From Pseudomonadota bacterium (lineage in GTDB: Bacteria > Pseudomonadota > Gammaproteobacteria > CALCKW01), in assembly GCA_039196715.1 (NCBI GenBank), contig JBCCUP010000050.1:1-33431 (forward strand): a stretch of 33,431 bases of DNA, given 5' to 3'. Shown here piece by piece: positions 16,741-25,850 of the stretch (positions are counted from its first letter, which is position 1; each line of letters opens with the position of its first letter). A model generated the notes under the pieces. The model was not told where the DNA came from, did not search any database, and saw only the letters and a program-made list of their open reading frames with translations. The position numbers and the translations under genes were made by a program.

Positions 16741-18219
16741 ATGGGACAGAATTACTTCAACACGCTGCCGCTGCGTGTTCAGCTCGAAGAACTCGCCAAG
16801 TGCCGCTTTATGGGCAGCGACGAGTTTGCCGAGGGTGTGGACTACATCCGCGGCAAGAAGATCGTCATCGTCGGATGCGGCGCCCAGGGCCTGAACCAGG
16901 GCCTGAACCTGCGCGATTCCGGCCTCGACGTGAGCTACGCGCTGCGCCAGGCCGCGATCGACGAGCAGCGCCAGTCGTGGAAGAACGCGACCGAGAACGG
17001 CTTCACCGTCGGCACCTACGAGGAGCTGATCCCGAACGCCGACATCGTCATGAACCTGACCCCGGACAAGCAGCACACCGCGGTCGTCAACGCGGTCATG
17101 CCGCTGATGAAGGACGGCGCCTGCCTCGACTACGCCCACGGCTTCAACCTGGTCGAGGAGGGTATGCAGGTCCGGCCCGAACTCACCGTCGTGATGATGT
17201 GCCCGAAATGCCCAGGCTCCGAGGTGCGCGCCGAGTACGTGCGCGGCTTCGGTGTGCCGACGCTGATTGCCGTGCACCGTGAGAACGACCCGAACGGCGA
17301 CGGCCTGAAGATCGCCAAGGCCCTGGCGGTCGGCACCGGTGGCCACCGCGCCGGCGTGCTCGAATCCTCGCCGATCGCCGAGGTCAAGTCCGATCTCATG
17401 GGCGAGCAGACCATCCTCTGCGGCATGCTCCAGACCGGGTCAATCTTGTGTTATGACAAGATGATCGAGGAAGGCATCGACGCGGGCTACGCGGCCAAGC
17501 TCGTGCAGTACGGCTGGGAGACCGTCACCGAGGCGCTGAAGTACGGCGGCGTCACTCACATGATGGACCGTCTGTCCAACCCGGCGAAGATCCGCGCGTG
17601 GGAACTCTCCGAGGAGCTCAAGGACATCCTGCGTCCGCTGTTCCAGAAGCACCAGGACGACATCATGTCGGGCCACTTCTCGAGCACCATGATGGCCGAC
17701 TGGGCCAACGACGACGCCAACCTGCTCGGCTGGCGCGCCGCCACCGCCGAGACCGACTTCGAGAAGCAGACGATCACCGAAGACGAGATCACCGAGCAGG
17801 AGTACTTCGACAAGGGCATCCTGATGGTCGCCATGGTGCGCGCCGGGGTCGAGCTTGCGTATGAGACCATGGTCGACGCCGGTATCATCGAGGAGAGCGC
17901 CTACTACGAGTCGCTGCACGAGACCCCGCTGATCGCGAACACCATCGCGCGACGCAAGCTGTACGAGATGAACGTGGTCATCTCCGACACCGCCGAGTAC
18001 GGCTGCTACCTGTTCGATCACGCCGCGCGTCCGCTGCTGGCCGAGCAGTTCATGCCCAAGCTCAAGAGCGACGTGATCGGCAAAGGCCTCGACGCCGACG
18101 ACGCCGGTGTCGACAACAAGACCCTCGTCGACATCAACGCCGCCTTGCGCGCCCACTCGGTCGAAGTGGTCGGCACCAAGCTGCGCGGCTTCATGACCGG
18201 CATGAAGGCCATCGTCTGA
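16741..18219 (+). CDS. ilvC: Ketol-acid reductoisomerase (class II)
   Basis: A 492-residue enzyme, matching the long class II form of E. coli (491). It converts 2-acetolactate or 2-aceto-2-hydroxybutyrate to the dihydroxy acid using NADPH and Mg, the second common step of valine and isoleucine synthesis. The Rossmann motif [11 protein letters not shown] follows the N-terminal strand, and the knotted C-terminal domain is duplicated as in class II enzymes. Conserved acidic metal-binding segments ([11 protein letters not shown] and others) are seen. The start has a good GGAGAA about 7 bp upstream. It is in its own unit, without ilvBN or ilvD nearby, and is probably activated by the divergent IlvY. 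Confidence 0.97.
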   Translation: MGQNYFNTLPLRVQLEELAKCRFMGSDEFAEGVDYIRGKKIVIVGCGAQGLNQGLNLRDSGLDVSYALRQAAIDEQRQSWKNATENGFTVGTYEELIPNADIVMNLTPDKQHTAVVNAVMPLMKDGACLDYAHGFNLVEEGMQVRPELTVVMMCPKCPGSEVRAEYVRGFGVPTLIAVHRENDPNGDGLKIAKALAVGTGGHRAGVLESSPIAEVKSDLMGEQTILCGMLQTGSILCYDKMIEEGIDAGYAAKLVQYGWETVTEALKYGGVTHMMDRLSNPAKIRAWELSEELKDILRPLFQKHQDDIMSGHFSSTMMADWANDDANLLGWRAATAETDFEKQTITEDEITEQEYFDKGILMVAMVRAGVELAYETMVDAGIIEESAYYESLHETPLIANTIARRKLYEMNVVISDTAEYGCYLFDHAARPLLAEQFMPKLKSDVIGKGLDADDAGVDNKTLVDINAALRAHSVEVVGTKLRGFMTGMKAIV

Positions 18220-18228
18220 TAGCAGCGT

Positions 18229-18296
18229 GCCCTGCCCGCGCCGCACCGAGACGGTCGATTCCCGGTCCGTGGCGGCGTGATTGGCGCTGGCAGGGC
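18229..18296. terminator. Nested inverted repeats between convergent genes
   Basis: Three nested stems lie in the 96-bp gap after ilvC: 18229-18236 with 18289-18296 (8 bp), 18239-18244 with 18272-18277 (6 bp) and 18251-18254 with 18267-18270 (4 bp). There is no T-run. It may block transcription from both convergent genes or protect 3' ends. Confidence 0.4.
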
Positions 18297-18315
18297 GTGA
18301 CAGCGGCACGCGGCT

Positions 18316-19464
18316 TCAAACGCCGTAGGAGGTATCCGGGCGCCCAAGCGCGTCCGGGTTCAAACCGGCGCCCAGACCCGGGCCGGCCGGGGGCGCGATG
18401 CGGCCACCCTCGACGCACACCAAACCCTTGAGGTCAGTCGCCAAGGCCAGCGGTTCGCGCAGATCGCAGCCCGATATCAGCCTGTCGGGCGGCGCACCCA
18501 GGGCCACATGCAGGATGGCCGCGGCCGCAATGTCGCCGCACCACGGGCCGTCGATGCGCACGCGCAACCCCGCCCGGGTGGCGCGATCGCGCAGCTCCCG
18601 TGCGGCCAACAGCCCCCCGAGTGCAGCCGGCTTGATGCACAGGGATTGCACAACGCCCTCGTCAATCGCCCGAGTCGCGGCGCACCCGTCACCGACACAC
18701 TGATCGACCATGACGTGCCGCCCCGACCGCCGGGCAACCTGGGCGTTGTCAACGTACGCGGTGCAGGGCTCTTCCCAGCGTATCCGCGCGTCGTCGAATT
18801 GCGCGATGATGTCGATGGCCTCGTCAACGGACCACCCGCCGTTCGCATCCGCGAGCAACACCTGCTCGTCGGTCATCACGTCCAGTACCGCGGAGAGCGC
18901 ATGGATGTCGTTGGCAACGGAACCCATCCCCAGCTTCAGCTGGATGATCGCGTACTGCGACCCCGCGCCCCGAACCCGGGATCGGAGCGCCGCAACCGAC
19001 CCCTCCGACACCGACAGGTAGTCCGGCACATCGGCTTGCTGCCGACCGCCCAGTACCTGACCGAGCGGCTCGCCACGGACCGCCGCCTCCCTGTCGAGCC
19101 AAGCGGTCTCCAACGCCAGGGCGACGCCCCGCCAGGCGCCACCGCGCTGGGTGAGGCGCACCGCAACGTCACCGAGCGCAGCCCACGGCTCGCCGATCAA
19201 GCCACCCAGCACCGTGTCCTCGGCCGGCACGCATTGCGCTCGGCCCGCCGCAGTCTGCCAGGGCAAAAAGACCACCTCCCCGAGACCGGTGCTGCCGTCG
19301 TCGCCGCGCACACACACCACCCGACCGTGCACGTGCTGCACGGTGACATGCGCCATCGCGAACGGGCCCCGCGTGAAGTCGACACGGTGGTCCCACACGT
19401 CGATGAGCGCAATGCGCGCGCTGTCCGAGACACCTGACCGTTGCCCGCTCATGCACCACCGCAT
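18316..19464 (-). CDS. Enolase-superfamily (mandelate racemase/muconate lactonising) enzyme
   Basis: A 382-residue protein of the MR/MLE group, which abstracts a proton next to a carboxylate using a divalent metal. The capping domain (about 15-140) precedes the barrel. Visible catalytic residues are the second Lys of the KxK position (K177 in QLKLG; the first is Gln175), the metal ligands D206 (ADANGGW), E231/E232 (WEEP) and D254 (VDQC), and K278 (CIKPAALGG) on the opposite face. This resembles dehydratases or epimerases such as the cis-3-hydroxyproline dehydratase type, but the substrate cannot be fixed. The start at 19464 is chosen for its GGAGG 5 nt upstream; ATG at 19452 is less likely. 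It is divergent from the isochorismatase fusion. Confidence 0.85.
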   Translation of the reverse strand: MRWCMSGQRSGVSDSARIALIDVWDHRVDFTRGPFAMAHVTVQHVHGRVVCVRGDDGSTGLGEVVFLPWQTAAGRAQCVPAEDTVLGGLIGEPWAALGDVAVRLTQRGGAWRGVALALETAWLDREAAVRGEPLGQVLGGRQQADVPDYLSVSEGSVAALRSRVRGAGSQYAIIQLKLGMGSVANDIHALSAVLDVMTDEQVLLADANGGWSVDEAIDIIAQFDDARIRWEEPCTAYVDNAQVARRSGRHVMVDQCVGDGCAATRAIDEGVVQSLCIKPAALGGLLAARELRDRATRAGLRVRIDGPWCGDIAAAAILHVALGAPPDRLISGCDLREPLALATDLKGLVCVEGGRIAPPAGPGLGAGLNPDALGRPDTSYGV

Positions 19465-19616
19465 CGACACCTCCAAGGTGAGTGAGACCATAGCCGATTG
19501 CCGACAGGGGCCGCGAGGGTGTCCGAAACTGACGGATTGAGGACCAACTTTGCCTCGCACACGCCATAACGGGCGCGCACACTGTGGCCCACGTCCCTGA
19601 CCGAAAAGGCCGCACC

Positions 19617-20354
19617 ATGTCCCACACCGCCCTGCTCGTGATCGACGCACAACGCGCGTTTGAAAACGAACCCGAGTGGCAGAATCCGGCAACCGACGCT
19701 TGGTTCAGTCAGCAAAACGCTCTGATCGCGCTGGCCCAGACACGCGGCTGGCCCGTGGCGCGCGTGCACCACCACAGCCGCTACCACTTCGACCCGACCG
19801 GGCCCGGGGTGGACCCGCTCCCCGCTGTCGCGCTCGCCGACGACACACCGACGTTCATCAAGCACGTTCACAGCGCACTCGACGCCGACGGACTCGGCGC
19901 GTGGCTCGCCAGCCAGCGCGCTGCACGGCTGGTCATCAGCGGCATCCGCACCGACCAGTGCTGTGAGACCACCGCCCGGGCTGCACGCGACGCCGGTTAC
20001 GAAGTCGACTTCGTGTTGGACGCGACCCTGAGCTTCACCGTCACCACCGACGCCGGCGAGACGATCACGGCAGCGGACATCTACCGCCACACGGCTGCGA
20101 TGCTGCACCGCCGCTTTGCCACCGTGCACACCGTCGAGACCCTGGCGGCGGCGGCTGAGAGCCCCGCGGTCAACCGCCATTGTCCGCGCAGCGGCAAGCC
20201 GGTGTCGGCAGGCGCGTTGACGCAGTACCGTGGCGAGACCGTCGGATTTTGCAACCCCGGCTGCCGCGACGATTTCGGCAGCGACCCAGCCGCACGGCCG
20301 GCCGACCGCCGCTACCTCGACCGCGTGCTGGCGTTGCGCGCCGGCGAGCCGTGA
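19617..20354 (+). CDS. Isochorismatase-family hydrolase fused to a TRASH/YHS-like metal-binding domain
   Basis: A 245-residue fusion. Residues 1-180 form a cysteine hydrolase of the isochorismatase/nicotinamidase family, with the triad D10 (LLVIDAQ), K82 (FIKHVHSAL) and C115 (TDQC). Residues 186-225 form a small domain with C189, C212 and C216 (CPRSGKPV ... VGFCNPGCRDDF), like TRASH/YHS metal-binding modules. Such enzymes hydrolyse amides or vinyl ethers. The start at 19617 has AAGG upstream and opens directly on the first strand. The stop overlaps the GTG of the GlxA-type regulator (GTGA), so the two are co-expressed. The added domain may sense or carry a metal; substrate unknown. Confidence 0.85.
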   Translation: MSHTALLVIDAQRAFENEPEWQNPATDAWFSQQNALIALAQTRGWPVARVHHHSRYHFDPTGPGVDPLPAVALADDTPTFIKHVHSALDADGLGAWLASQRAARLVISGIRTDQCCETTARAARDAGYEVDFVLDATLSFTVTTDAGETITAADIYRHTAAMLHRRFATVHTVETLAAAAESPAVNRHCPRSGKPVSAGALTQYRGETVGFCNPGCRDDFGSDPAARPADRRYLDRVLALRAGEP

Positions 20355-21325
20355 GGCCACCAAACGCGTCGCTGAGCCAGCCACCGACCGGGATCGACCT
20401 GCTGGTGCTGCCCGGCATGCACCTGCTCGACCTCGCCGGACCCGCGCAGGTGTTTGCCCACCGATCTGTCGCGTGGCCGCTGCGCGTGATCGGCCCGGAC
20501 GCCAACACCACAACCGCGCAGGGGTTGGCGTTCGGCGCCATCGCGCCCCTGCCGCGCAGCATCGAAGCCGGGCGCTGGCTGATTGCGATCGGCTCGACCA
20601 ACATGCCCGCGCTGCTTGCCACGGCCACCGGCGCTCGCACCGCCGACTGGCTCGCCACCCACGCCGAACGGTGGGCGCGCGTCGGGGCGGTGTGCGCCGG
20701 GGCGCTGATGCTCGCCCGCGCCGGGCTGCTCGACGGGTACCTCGCAACCACCCACCACAGCCTGCTGGCCGAACTTCGCCGCGCCGCGCCCCACGCCACC
20801 GTCGAGGACGACACGCTGTTCGTCGACGACCGCGGCCGTTGCACCAGCGCCGGCCTCTCGAGCGCGACGGACCTCGCCCTGCACCTGGTGCAAGACACCC
20901 TCGGCGACGCAGTGGCCGATACGGTGGCACGTGACCTCATGATCTACCGCCGTCCCCAGGTCAGCCAGACGCCGCTCGCAGACACACTGCAATGCCGACA
21001 CCACCCGGATCAGCGGGTGCACGCGGTGCAGGACCGGATCGCCGAAGACCTCGCCGTGTGTGGCGGCCTCGCTGCGCTGGCCGAGGCCGTTCACCTGAGC
21101 GAACGCCAGCTGCGGCGCCGCTTCCTGTGTGCGACCGGGCGCACCGTGCGGGACTACATCCAGCTCGCCCGTCTCGAGCGCAGTGCACAGCTCCTTCGGG
21201 AGACAAACTTGCCAATCGATCAGGTCGCTGAGCACGCCGGCTTCCGGGACGCTCGGGCGCTTCAACGCTTGTGGCACAGAAACCATGGCACCACACCCAG
21301 CGCGGTGCGAAACCGCATGGCCTGA
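20351..21325 (+). CDS. GlxA-type regulator (DJ-1/PfpI domain plus AraC DNA-binding domain)
   Basis: A 324-residue protein. Residues 5-190 form a DJ-1/PfpI-like domain (GIDLLVLPGMHLLDLAGPAQVF) with the conserved nucleophile-region cysteine in GAVCAGALMLA. The C-terminal 110 residues form the AraC/XylS double helix-turn-helix (LSERQLRRRF ... AGFRDARALQRLWHRN). These regulators usually control nearby catabolic genes in response to small nitrogen compounds. The start is GTG at 20351, sharing four bases with the upstream stop; a longer frame upstream lies inside the isochorismatase gene. Translational coupling suggests that it regulates the isochorismatase fusion or the divergent enolase-family gene. 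Confidence 0.88.
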   Translation: MRPPNASLSQPPTGIDLLVLPGMHLLDLAGPAQVFAHRSVAWPLRVIGPDANTTTAQGLAFGAIAPLPRSIEAGRWLIAIGSTNMPALLATATGARTADWLATHAERWARVGAVCAGALMLARAGLLDGYLATTHHSLLAELRRAAPHATVEDDTLFVDDRGRCTSAGLSSATDLALHLVQDTLGDAVADTVARDLMIYRRPQVSQTPLADTLQCRHHPDQRVHAVQDRIAEDLAVCGGLAALAEAVHLSERQLRRRFLCATGRTVRDYIQLARLERSAQLLRETNLPIDQVAEHAGFRDARALQRLWHRNHGTTPSAVRNRMA

Positions 21326-21364
21326 ACAGCCACCGGTTCGGCTCTGCGCCGTGCTACGCGGCAC

Positions 21365-22501
21365 TCAGTCCGCCGGCGCGCGTACCTCTGTGGCAAAGGG
21401 ACCGGGCAGGCTCACTTCGAGCAATTCGAGGTCATCACTGCACTCGGCGTAGCGGTGGGGCTCGCCTCGCGGCAGCACGAAGGCTTCGCCGGTGCCAAGC
21501 GGCTGGGCGCCCGCGGTGCTGTGCAACACCATCGAGCCGCTGAGGATGAAGCTGAAGAGGATGTCGGCGTCGTGGGTTGTTGCGACGGACGGCGTGTCGG
21601 CATTGCCGCGGTAGCGTGCGACCTGCACGCCAGCGACGCCTGCGCTGGTGTCGTTCACGCCCGTGTCGCGCGCTTCAAAACCCGGCAGGCGCCAGGCTTG
21701 CCATACAGCCTCGTGGAGCAGGTGGTGGCAAAAACGCTGGCCCTGGAATTCGCGCTCGCGGTTCACCGTGGCCGTTGGCAACGTCATGTCGTGGTCGATG
21801 GTGGTGATGTGCTCGGCCGGCACGCCGATTTCAATCACCTGCAGGCCGTCCGAGGCCTCAAGCACACGGTGGCGGATCTGCGGCGGCTGGGTCACGCAAT
21901 CCCCGGCGTTCAGGATGAACGGCTCGCCCTGGTCCTCGTAGACGAGGCGCACCCAGCCACGGTAGCAATAGATCAGCTGAAACCCGACGACGTGGTAGTG
22001 CACCATGTCGGGCACCGGGCCACCCTCCGGAATGCGGATGTGGGAGGCGATGATGCTGCCGCCCAAGCGGCCGGGAATGAGGTCGCGGTACTGCATGCCG
22101 GCCCGACCGATCACCCAGGGCGCCCGGTCGACCAGACGTCGCACGATGAACTCCTGCGTCGGCACAGGCGTGGTGTAACTCGGGTTGAGCGCGTCCACTT
22201 CCACCCGGTTGCCACCGGGCGACACGAGCTGTGTCCGACCCTTGGCGACGTGCTCGGGGGCGTCGCTGAGAATGCGTACGGTGGCGGGCGCTTCGGGCGC
22301 GTCAAGCTGAAGGCGAAGATACAAGCCGTGGCCTGACACCAGGGCGACGCGTGGATCGTCGGCGGGGTAGATTTCCTCGAGCCGAAACCCGAGGGTCTCC
22401 TGAAAAAAACGCATCTCCGCCACGAGGTTCGTGCACGGCAGGCGGACTTCGGCGCGGCTGGTGGCCGGTGAAGGGTCTTCGGGCAGCGGGCGGGTCGACA
22501 T
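21365..22501 (-). CDS. Glyoxalase (VOC) and double-cupin fusion protein
   Basis: A 378-residue protein joining three small beta domains. Residues about 15-105 look like a VOC/glyoxalase module (LPCTNLVAEMRFFQETLGF ... RVALVSGHGLYLRL ... GNRVEVDALNP). Residues about 150-230 form a cupin with HYHVVGFQLIYCYRG and the second motif PPQIRH. A second cupin follows (about 300-375; FILSGSMVLHSTAG, LPRGEPHRY). The usual metal-binding histidines are more evident in the first cupin. Metal-dependent dioxygenase or isomerase activity, or ligand sensing, is possible; I do not recognise a named enzyme. It is convergent with the GlxA gene (39-bp gap) and divergent from the HAD gene. No clear Shine-Dalgarno precedes the ATG. 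Confidence 0.75.
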   Translation of the reverse strand: MSTRPLPEDPSPATSRAEVRLPCTNLVAEMRFFQETLGFRLEEIYPADDPRVALVSGHGLYLRLQLDAPEAPATVRILSDAPEHVAKGRTQLVSPGGNRVEVDALNPSYTTPVPTQEFIVRRLVDRAPWVIGRAGMQYRDLIPGRLGGSIIASHIRIPEGGPVPDMVHYHVVGFQLIYCYRGWVRLVYEDQGEPFILNAGDCVTQPPQIRHRVLEASDGLQVIEIGVPAEHITTIDHDMTLPTATVNREREFQGQRFCHHLLHEAVWQAWRLPGFEARDTGVNDTSAGVAGVQVARYRGNADTPSVATTHDADILFSFILSGSMVLHSTAGAQPLGTGEAFVLPRGEPHRYAECSDDLELLEVSLPGPFATEVRAPAD

Positions 22502-22568
22502 CGGTCACACAGGCGCGTCAGGATTCGGGCTACTCTAGCACGCACACCTGCACCGGCCGCTGCACACC

Positions 22569-23183
22569 ATGCCCCACACCATCGAGCACATCGTCTTCGA
22601 CATCGGACGCGTGTTGCTGCACTGGGACCCCGAGCTGCTCTACCGCAAGCTCATTCCCGACGACGCCGAACGCGCGTGGTTCTTCGCCAATGTCTGCACC
22701 ACGGAATGGAACCTCGAACAGGACCGCGGCCGCGACTGGACGCTGGCCGAGGCACTGCTGATCGCCGACTACCCCGACCACGCCGATCTGATCCGCGCGT
22801 GGCGCGGGCGGTGGCACGAGACCGTGCCAGGCGCCGTCGAGGGCACCGCGGACATCCTGTTGACGTTGGTCGAACAGGGCCGCGACGTGACCTTGTTGAG
22901 CAACTTCAACCAGGACACCTACGCCGAGGTGCGGCTGCGCTTTCCGGAGCTCGACGCGCCGCGCGGGCGCACGATTTCAGGCCATGTCGGCATGATCAAG
23001 CCCGAGCCCGGAATCTACCGACACCACGTCAGCGCCTTCGCGCTCAACCCCGCGGCCACCTACTTCATCGACGATTCTCCGCCAAACATCGCCGCCGCGG
23101 AGGCGGCGGGCTGGCAGGGCCACGTGTTCACCTCGGCCGACGCGCTGCGCGCCGACCTCGCACGCCACGGCATCACGGTCTGA
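22569..23183 (+). CDS. HAD-superfamily phosphatase/hydrolase (class IA)
   Basis: A 204-residue HAD protein. Motif I is FDIGRVL with nucleophile D11; as in the YihX-like group, Gly occupies the third position of the motif. A helical cap (about 18-85) follows. Motif II is LLSNF, motif III the Lys of MIKPEPGIY, and motif IV FIDDSP. This pattern fits a small sugar-phosphate phosphatase such as the glucose-1-phosphate phosphatase YihX group, though a dehalogenase cannot be excluded. Its TGA abuts the reverse-strand stop of the esterase, giving TGATCA with no gap. Confidence 0.88.
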   Translation: MPHTIEHIVFDIGRVLLHWDPELLYRKLIPDDAERAWFFANVCTTEWNLEQDRGRDWTLAEALLIADYPDHADLIRAWRGRWHETVPGAVEGTADILLTLVEQGRDVTLLSNFNQDTYAEVRLRFPELDAPRGRTISGHVGMIKPEPGIYRHHVSAFALNPAATYFIDDSPPNIAAAEAAGWQGHVFTSADALRADLARHGITV

Positions 23184-24173
23184 TCAGCTCGACGGTGTGT
23201 CGTCGCGCGAGGCGTTCGGGGCGGCCTCAGCCGCCGGCACCGCATCGACGGGCGCAAAGTCACTCAGCGCCTCGACGATGCGATCAAAGCTCGCGCGCGC
23301 CCGCGCCACGCTGTGGCGAGCCCGCAGGTAGCCGTGTACCAGACCCGGCTCGTCGATGTGGGTCGCCTCACCGCCCGCGGCGGTGACCCGCTCGCAGTAC
23401 ACGCGCGCGTCGTCGCGCAGCGGATCGCAACCCGCGCTGATCGCGACGGTCGGCGGCAGGTTGCCGAAATCGGTCGACGCGAGTGGCGCGAAGGTTGGGT
23501 CGGCGCTGAGGTCGCGCTCGCCGCTGTAGACGCGGTGGTAGAACAGCACATCGTCGCGGCTCAGCATCGGCGCGTTGGCGTGCGCGAGGTAGGAGCCCGC
23601 GTCGACGTCCCCGCCGAGGCCCGGGTAGATCAGCACCTGGCCGAGCGGCCGTTGGGCGCCGCGCAGCACGTGCGAGAGCGCCGCCGCGAGGCAGCCGCCC
23701 GCGCTGTCGCCAGCGAGGATCACGCGGCCGTCGACGTGGTCGAAGGTCCAGCGGTAGGCGGCAAGCACGTCGGCGAACGCGGCCGGGTGGGTGTGCTCGG
23801 GTGCGAGGCGGTAGTCGACCGCGACGACCGCAAGCCCGGTGCGCTCGGCGAGCTCCGCACAGACGTCGTCGTGGCTGTCAAATCCCCCAACGACAAAGCC
23901 GCCACCGTGCAGGTACAACACCGCCGCGGGCGCGAACACCGTGCTGCGGTACACCCGCACCGGCACCGTCAAGCCGTCGCGCTCGGCGTTGACGTCGGTG
24001 GAAATCACCGTGTCGGGCCGGGGTCGTCGGAAGGCCGCGCACATCGTGTCGTAGACGCGCCGCTGCCCGGCGACGTCGAGCGAGACCGTGTGGGCCGGGT
24101 AGTGCGACTCGGTCTCGCGGATGAACCGCCAGGTCTCGTCGTCGATCAGCGTGCGGTAGTCGGGCGTTTGCAT
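23184..24173 (-). CDS. HSL-family alpha/beta hydrolase (esterase/lipase)
   Basis: A 329-residue hormone-sensitive-lipase-family esterase. HGGG (89-92) supplies the oxyanion hole, G155-D156-S157-A158-G159 contains the nucleophile, D250 lies in AGCDPL and H280 in VHGYL, giving a full triad. YRLAPEHTHPA is the usual family block. No signal peptide is seen, so the enzyme is probably cytoplasmic and acts on small acyl esters. The start at 24173 fits the family N-terminus; an ATG at 24287 would overlap the divergent ogt start and adds a low-complexity tail. Confidence 0.9.
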   Translation of the reverse strand: MQTPDYRTLIDDETWRFIRETESHYPAHTVSLDVAGQRRVYDTMCAAFRRPRPDTVISTDVNAERDGLTVPVRVYRSTVFAPAAVLYLHGGGFVVGGFDSHDDVCAELAERTGLAVVAVDYRLAPEHTHPAAFADVLAAYRWTFDHVDGRVILAGDSAGGCLAAALSHVLRGAQRPLGQVLIYPGLGGDVDAGSYLAHANAPMLSRDDVLFYHRVYSGERDLSADPTFAPLASTDFGNLPPTVAISAGCDPLRDDARVYCERVTAAGGEATHIDEPGLVHGYLRARHSVARARASFDRIVEALSDFAPVDAVPAAEAAPNASRDDTPSS

Positions 24174-24285
24174 CCGCGAATTGTCGGGTTTCGCCGGGAC
24201 CGGCACAAGCGGCGGGGCGGGCGCCGCGCAGCCGCCGGCAACTGCGATACACTGCGGGGCGTCCCCAGACCGCGACCCGCCCTGC

Positions 24286-24783
24286 ATGACGCCGCCCCTT
24301 CGACACAGCTACCACCACAGTCCGGTCGGTCCGCTGTTGATGGCGGGCGACGAACGCGCGTTGCACTACCTGAGCTTCCCCGGCGGCAGCCGGGCGATGT
24401 CGCCGGCCGACTACTGGCCGCGCGACGACGGCTTCTTCGGCGAGGTGCGACGCCAGCTCGACGCCTATTTCGCGGGCGAGCTGACCCGCTTCACCGTGAC
24501 CCAACAGCACACCGGCACAGACTTCCAGAAGCAGGTGTGGACCGCGCTTCAGGCCATCCCCTACGGCGAGACCCTGACCTACGGCGAACTCGCCAGGCGT
24601 ATCGGCAAGCCGACGGCGTCACGCGCCGTCGGCGCCGCGAACGGCGCGAACCCGTTGCCGATCATGACGCCCTGCCACCGGGTCATCGGTGCGGACAACT
24701 CCCTGACCGGCTTCGGCGGCGGCCTGGAAACCAAGCGCTTTCTGCTCGCGCTGGAACAGCGCGACCTGTTGAGTAACCTCTGA
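24286..24783 (+). CDS. ogt: Methylated-DNA--protein-cysteine S-methyltransferase
   Basis: A 165-residue O6-alkylguanine-DNA alkyltransferase, which transfers the alkyl group from damaged guanine to its own cysteine. The active-site motif is TPCHRVIG with C130; the helix-turn-helix (YGETLTYGELARRIG) and the NGANPLPIM segment precede it. The N-terminal half is the small Ogt-type domain and lacks the Ada regulatory region. It is divergent from the esterase, with 112 bp between starts. Confidence 0.93.
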   Translation: MTPPLRHSYHHSPVGPLLMAGDERALHYLSFPGGSRAMSPADYWPRDDGFFGEVRRQLDAYFAGELTRFTVTQQHTGTDFQKQVWTALQAIPYGETLTYGELARRIGKPTASRAVGAANGANPLPIMTPCHRVIGADNSLTGFGGGLETKRFLLALEQRDLLSNL

Positions 24784-24831
24784 GGTGACCCGCGCGCGGC
24801 CACCTCAACCCACTGCAGGAGTGTGCCCACC

Positions 24832-25848
24832 GTGAGCACAGACGGCGACGTACCGGTCTACCTCGACTTCCTCAACCGCTTCGACATCGAGTCGCTCGCA
24901 ATCACCGACGACGAGATCCTCGACGCCGTCGAACTGGCCCTGATCGCCCAGGGCCGCGGTGAGACCGAAATCGAGCCGCGCACCCACATCCGGCCGCGTA
25001 CGGACGTCGAAGGGCACTTCAACGTGCTGCGCGGTTGGATCGGTGGCGAGATCGACTCGGCCGGGGTCAAGGTGGTCGGCGACTTCGTGCCCAACTACCT
25101 GCAAGGGCGCCCGTCGGAGTACGGTCTGTTGACGCTGTTCGACCCGCACATGGGCGCACCCAAGGCGATCGTCGACGCGACCGGCATCACCGAGATGCGC
25201 ACCGGCGCGATCACCGCCCTCGGCGCCAAGCACCTCGGCCCGCGGCAACCCAAGGTGCTCGCCCACATCGGCGCACGCGGCACCGCCTACTGGAACGTGC
25301 GCCTGCTCTGCCACCTGTTCGACTTCGACGAGGTGCGGGTGCACTCCCGCCGACCGGAAAGCCGCGAGGCGTTCGCCGCGCGCCTGCGCGCCGACCTCGG
25401 CCGCGACATCGTCGTGACCGACACCTGGCAGGCCTGCCTCGAGGGCGCCGACATTCTGGTCGAGGCCTCACGCTTGCCCGAGCCTGAACCGCTCTTCAAG
25501 ACAGCCTGGGTCAAACCCGGCGCCCTGGTCGTGCCCTACGGCACCATGTCCGCCGTGGAACTCGACCTGATCGACATCATGGACAAGGTGGTCATGGACG
25601 ATTGGGGTCAGGCACACGGGCTCTTTGGTGCGCTGCGCGCCCACGTCGACCAGGGCAAACTGACGGCCGACAGCCTGCATGCCGAACTCGGCGAGATCGC
25701 CGCCGGTAGCAAGTCGGGGCGCGAGGCCGACGACGAAACCATCCTGTTCTGGCACCGCGGGCTGTCGCTCTCGGACATCGCGCTCGGCCACGCCATGCTC
25801 GCCAAGGCGCGCGACCGCGGCATCGGCCAGCGCCTGCGCTTCTTCTGA
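24832..25848 (+). CDS. Ornithine cyclodeaminase/mu-crystallin-family NAD(P)-dependent enzyme
   Basis: A 338-residue protein of the OCD/mu-crystallin family, whose members include ornithine and lysine cyclodeaminase, alanine dehydrogenase and imine reductases. A substrate domain flanks a Rossmann domain; the nucleotide-binding segment is LAHIGARGTAYWNVRLL, with the GITEMRTGAITALGAK block before it. The start at GTG 24832 is preferred because AGGAG lies 10 nt upstream; GTG 24823 is too close to it. The ammonia-lyase homologue begins 2 nt after the stop, so the two probably work on the same amino acid, one removing or cyclising an amino group. Substrate not resolved. Confidence 0.85.
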   Translation: MSTDGDVPVYLDFLNRFDIESLAITDDEILDAVELALIAQGRGETEIEPRTHIRPRTDVEGHFNVLRGWIGGEIDSAGVKVVGDFVPNYLQGRPSEYGLLTLFDPHMGAPKAIVDATGITEMRTGAITALGAKHLGPRQPKVLAHIGARGTAYWNVRLLCHLFDFDEVRVHSRRPESREAFAARLRADLGRDIVVTDTWQACLEGADILVEASRLPEPEPLFKTAWVKPGALVVPYGTMSAVELDLIDIMDKVVMDDWGQAHGLFGALRAHVDQGKLTADSLHAELGEIAAGSKSGREADDETILFWHRGLSLSDIALGHAMLAKARDRGIGQRLRFF

Positions 25849-25850
25849 CC

